In this document: positions 5,070 through 5,900 of the stretch, piece after piece | Position numbering within the stretch: position 1 is the stretch's first letter | How the letters are laid out: each line of letters begins with the position of its first letter | NCBI GenBank assembly: GCA_002308615.1 | Contig: DBWC01000092.1 | Coordinates: forward strand, 1-5,900 | Direction: 5' to 3' | Length of the DNA stretch: 5,900 bases | Source: Clostridiales bacterium UBA1248 | GTDB lineage: Bacteria > Bacillota > Clostridia > Oscillospirales > CAG-272 | Program-made: the position numbers and the translations under genes | Notes under the pieces: generated by a model | What the model was told of the DNA's origin: nothing | Seen by the model: only the letters and a program-made list of their open reading frames with translations | The model's database searches: none

Positions 5070-5267
5070 ATGAAAGAAAAAGAAAAACTGATCATTGACC
5101 GCAAAACACCAAAGGGTGAAGACGGATATAAAGTCTTTTCTATCCGCATTAAAGAAGATACCGCAGCGTCGCTCGACAGAATCGCAAAAGAGACGAACCG
5201 GTCGAGAAACGAGCTGATAAACATTCTTTTGGATTACGCGATTGAAAACTGTGAAGTAAGAAACTGA
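5070..5267 (+). CDS. Small ribbon-helix-helix (Arc/CopG-type) DNA-binding protein
   Basis: This is a 65-residue protein with a lysine-rich N-terminal arm (1-19). A strand with alternating residues, YKVFSIRIKE (20-29), would form the DNA-contacting ribbon of a dimer. Helix A follows (DTAASLDRIAKETN, 30-43), then helix B beginning RSRNELINILLDYA (44-57). This order is the ribbon-helix-helix fold of Arc, CopG and antitoxins of the ParD type. The ATG has an excellent SD, GGAGG at 5057-5061, 8 nt upstream. A possible -10, TAAAAT (5039-5044), has no good -35. No toxin or plasmid gene adjoins it, so a stand-alone regulator is the simplest reading. Its specific function is unknown. Confidence 0.82.
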   Translation: MKEKEKLIIDRKTPKGEDGYKVFSIRIKEDTAASLDRIAKETNRSRNELINILLDYAIENCEVRN

Positions 5268-5290
5268 ATTCTAATACCGTTTTATTATAA

Positions 5291-5327
5291 ACAAAAACGC
5301 CAAAGTTATTTCTACCACGGTTTTTGT
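5291..5327 (+). terminator. Weak candidate terminator of the ribbon-helix-helix gene
   Basis: ACAAAAAC (5291-5298) pairs perfectly with GTTTTTGT (5320-5327) over a 21-nt loop, 24 nt after the stop codon. The stem is AT-rich and there is no separate T-run after it, so it is a poor classical terminator. It may instead be a stabilising hairpin. Confidence 0.3.
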
Positions 5328-5330
5328 GTT

Positions 5331-5379
5331 TGCGGCTTCAGCCGCGCGCGCGGGGTGTCCCCCCCTCACACCCGCGCGC
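5331..5379. repeat. REP-like palindrome, copy 2, with nested large hairpin
   Basis: Positions 5331-5349 repeat copy 1 exactly. They run into a second, larger hairpin in which GCGCGCGGGGTGT (5346-5358) pairs with ACACCCGCGCGC (5368-5379) through 12 bp with one bulged G, around a loop that begins with seven C. The sequence then resumes TTACT, the same bases that follow GCGCGC in copy 1. Copy 2 therefore looks like copy 1 with an extra palindromic block between two GCGCGC runs. Confidence 0.7.
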
Positions 5380-5415
5380 TTACTATTATCTCAATATCAT
5401 TTTGCAGATACCACA

Positions 5416-5471
5416 TTATCGGCAAGATTATACGGTAACATTGCAAATTAACTCTTTGTTTTTGCCGATAA
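5416..5471. repeat. 56-bp unit bounded by a perfect 10-bp inverted repeat
   Basis: TTATCGGCAA (5416-5425) and TTGCCGATAA (5462-5471) are exact reverse complements separated by 36 AT-rich bases. It could be a hairpin with a large loop, a regulator site pair, or a remnant of a tiny inverted-repeat element. No transposase and no clear target duplication are visible. Confidence 0.5.
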
Positions 5472-5489
5472 AGTATAACGCACTGATCT

Positions 5490-5508
5490 GCGGCTTACGC
5501 CGCGCGCG
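5490..5508. repeat. REP-like palindrome, copy 3 (variant)
   Basis: GCGGC-TTAC-GCCGC (5490-5503) followed by GCGCG keeps the stem of copies 1 and 2 but has two loop changes (TTCA to TTAC). A conserved stem with a changed loop suggests that the folded shape matters or that the copies share an origin. It lies upstream of the rubrerythrin promoter. Confidence 0.55.
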
Positions 5509-5541
5509 TTTTATATAATTTAAGTTTTTCTCCTTTTTCTA

Positions 5542-5570
5542 TTGACAAAATACCCGCCGCATGATATAAC
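5542..5570 (+). promoter_or_regulatory. Strong sigma-A promoter of the rubrerythrin gene
   Basis: TTGACA (5542-5547), a 17-bp spacer and TATAAC (5565-5570, five of six) are preceded by TG at 5562-5563, which makes an extended -10. Transcription should begin near 5577, giving a leader of about 25 nt. GATATAA occurs twice (5563-5569 and 5572-5578), but no convincing PerR or Fur palindrome is seen. Confidence 0.8.
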
Positions 5571-5601
5571 GGATATAAGGAATATTAAGGAGGATAATAA
5601 T

Positions 5602-5900
5602 ATGCCGAAATTCAAATGCACCATATGCGGCGAGATATTTGAAGCGCCGTCGTTGAAGGACGCTATATGCCCGCTCTGCGGAGCAATGGGCGATGCGCTT
5701 GAACCAGTAGAAGAAAAAGAAGAACCGAAAAATCCGTACGCCGGCACACAGACCGAAAAGAACCTGCAGGCCGCTTTTGCCGGTGAATCACAGGCGAGAA
5801 ACAAATATACTTACTTTGCGTCAAAGGCAAAAAAGGAAGGCTACGAGCAGATCGCCGCGCTGTTTTTGAAGACCGCCGACAATGAAAAAGAGCACGCAAA
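5602..5900 (+). CDS. rbr: Reverse-type rubrerythrin, N-terminal part (cut by window edge)
   Basis: The first 99 residues are visible and the gene continues past the right edge. Residues 1-30 form a short rubredoxin-like metal site with CTIC (6-9) and CPLC (23-26). A glutamate-rich linker (34-42) leads to the ferritin-like domain from about residue 48. Di-iron ligands expected for rubrerythrins are present: Glu62 in FAGESQAR, and Glu95 and His98 in ADNEKEHA. Classical rubrerythrins carry the rubredoxin domain at the C-terminus; this order is that of the reverse rubrerythrins described in clostridia. These enzymes reduce hydrogen peroxide and protect anaerobes from oxygen. A full SD, AAGGAGG (5587-5593), lies 8 nt before the ATG, and the promoter is near-consensus, so expression is probably high. 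Confidence 0.93.
   Translation, partial: MPKFKCTICGEIFEAPSLKDAICPLCGAMGDALEPVEEKEEPKNPYAGTQTEKNLQAAFAGESQARNKYTYFASKAKKEGYEQIAALFLKTADNEKEHA

Larger units (their letters stand above)
5268..5601. other. Gene-free interval between the ribbon-helix-helix gene and rubrerythrin
   Basis: I find no supportable coding region in these 334 bases on either strand; the longest frames lack SDs and cross palindromes. The interval holds a weak hairpin, two REP-like copies, a 10-bp inverted repeat and the rubrerythrin promoter, each listed separately. On the minus strand a triple stop (TAA-TAG-TAA, 5388-5380) abuts copy 2, and only short broken frames lie upstream, so a decayed gene is possible but not shown. 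Confidence 0.6.

Noticed and set aside
4798..5267. Toxin-antitoxin module
   Set aside because: The AbrB and ribbon-helix-helix folds occur in antitoxins, but no adjacent frame encodes a recognisable toxin and the genes are divergent.
4779..5508. CRISPR array
   Set aside because: The repeated unit is a palindrome at irregular distances (552 and 159 bases), with no regular spacers and no cas gene.
5324..5518. Plus-strand frame of 64 codons between the ribbon-helix-helix gene and rubrerythrin
   Set aside because: It runs through two REP-like palindromes, lacks an SD and has an arginine/proline-rich start with no recognisable domain.
5505..5525. PerR/Fur-like box before rubrerythrin
   Set aside because: TTATATAA at 5511-5518 is only an AT-rich short palindrome and does not fit the 15-bp 7-1-7 pattern.

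Overview
The window is dominated by a complete eight-gene spoIIIA operon (spoIIIAA to spoIIIAH, 249-4662, + strand). This operon encodes the mother-cell half of the channel, or 'feeding tube', that links mother cell and forespore during endospore formation. An operon of this order means an endospore-forming Firmicute. Unusually short subunits, a reverse-type rubrerythrin and moderately high GC suggest an anaerobic, possibly uncultured, member of the Clostridia. The genus cannot be named from the sequence.

Layout. Positions 1-248 hold a perfect sigma-A consensus promoter firing leftward out of the window, a weaker rightward promoter followed by an intrinsic terminator, and a sigma-E-like promoter directly in front of spoIIIAA. 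The spoIIIA genes are packed tightly. Four junctions overlap stop and start codons (AA/AB, AC/AD, AE/AF, AF/AG), two have gaps of 8-15 nt, and only spoIIIAH has a 30-nt leader with a strong Shine-Dalgarno (SD) of its own. A hairpin-rich 3' region and a strong terminator (4752-4779) end the operon.

From 4780 the character changes to an AT-richer accessory region. It holds two small DNA-binding proteins transcribed divergently: an AbrB-type swapped-hairpin protein (- strand, 55-57 aa) and a ribbon-helix-helix protein (+ strand, 65 aa). They share a 98-104 bp spacer with a palindromic candidate operator. Three copies of a GC-rich, REP-like palindrome (core GCGGC-tetraloop-GCCGC followed by GCGCGC) are scattered through 4779-5508, one of them carrying a nested larger hairpin. 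The 334-bp gap 5268-5601 contains no gene I can support. A very strong sigma-A promoter then drives a rubrerythrin with an N-terminal four-cysteine domain, cut by the right edge.

Working together: SpoIIIAA (ATPase), AB to AE (membrane components) and AF, AG and AH (ring-building, intermembrane proteins) should form one complex in the outer forespore membrane. SpoIIIAH would face SpoIIQ, which is not in the window. The regulators and rubrerythrin are separate units with no evident link to the channel. The main points for a second look are a possibly leaderless spoIIIAA mRNA, an SpoIIIAG that seems to lack most of the beta insertion of the B. subtilis protein, an SpoIIIAE without the usual N-terminal region, and the REP-like palindrome family. 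I see no evidence of a wholly new system.
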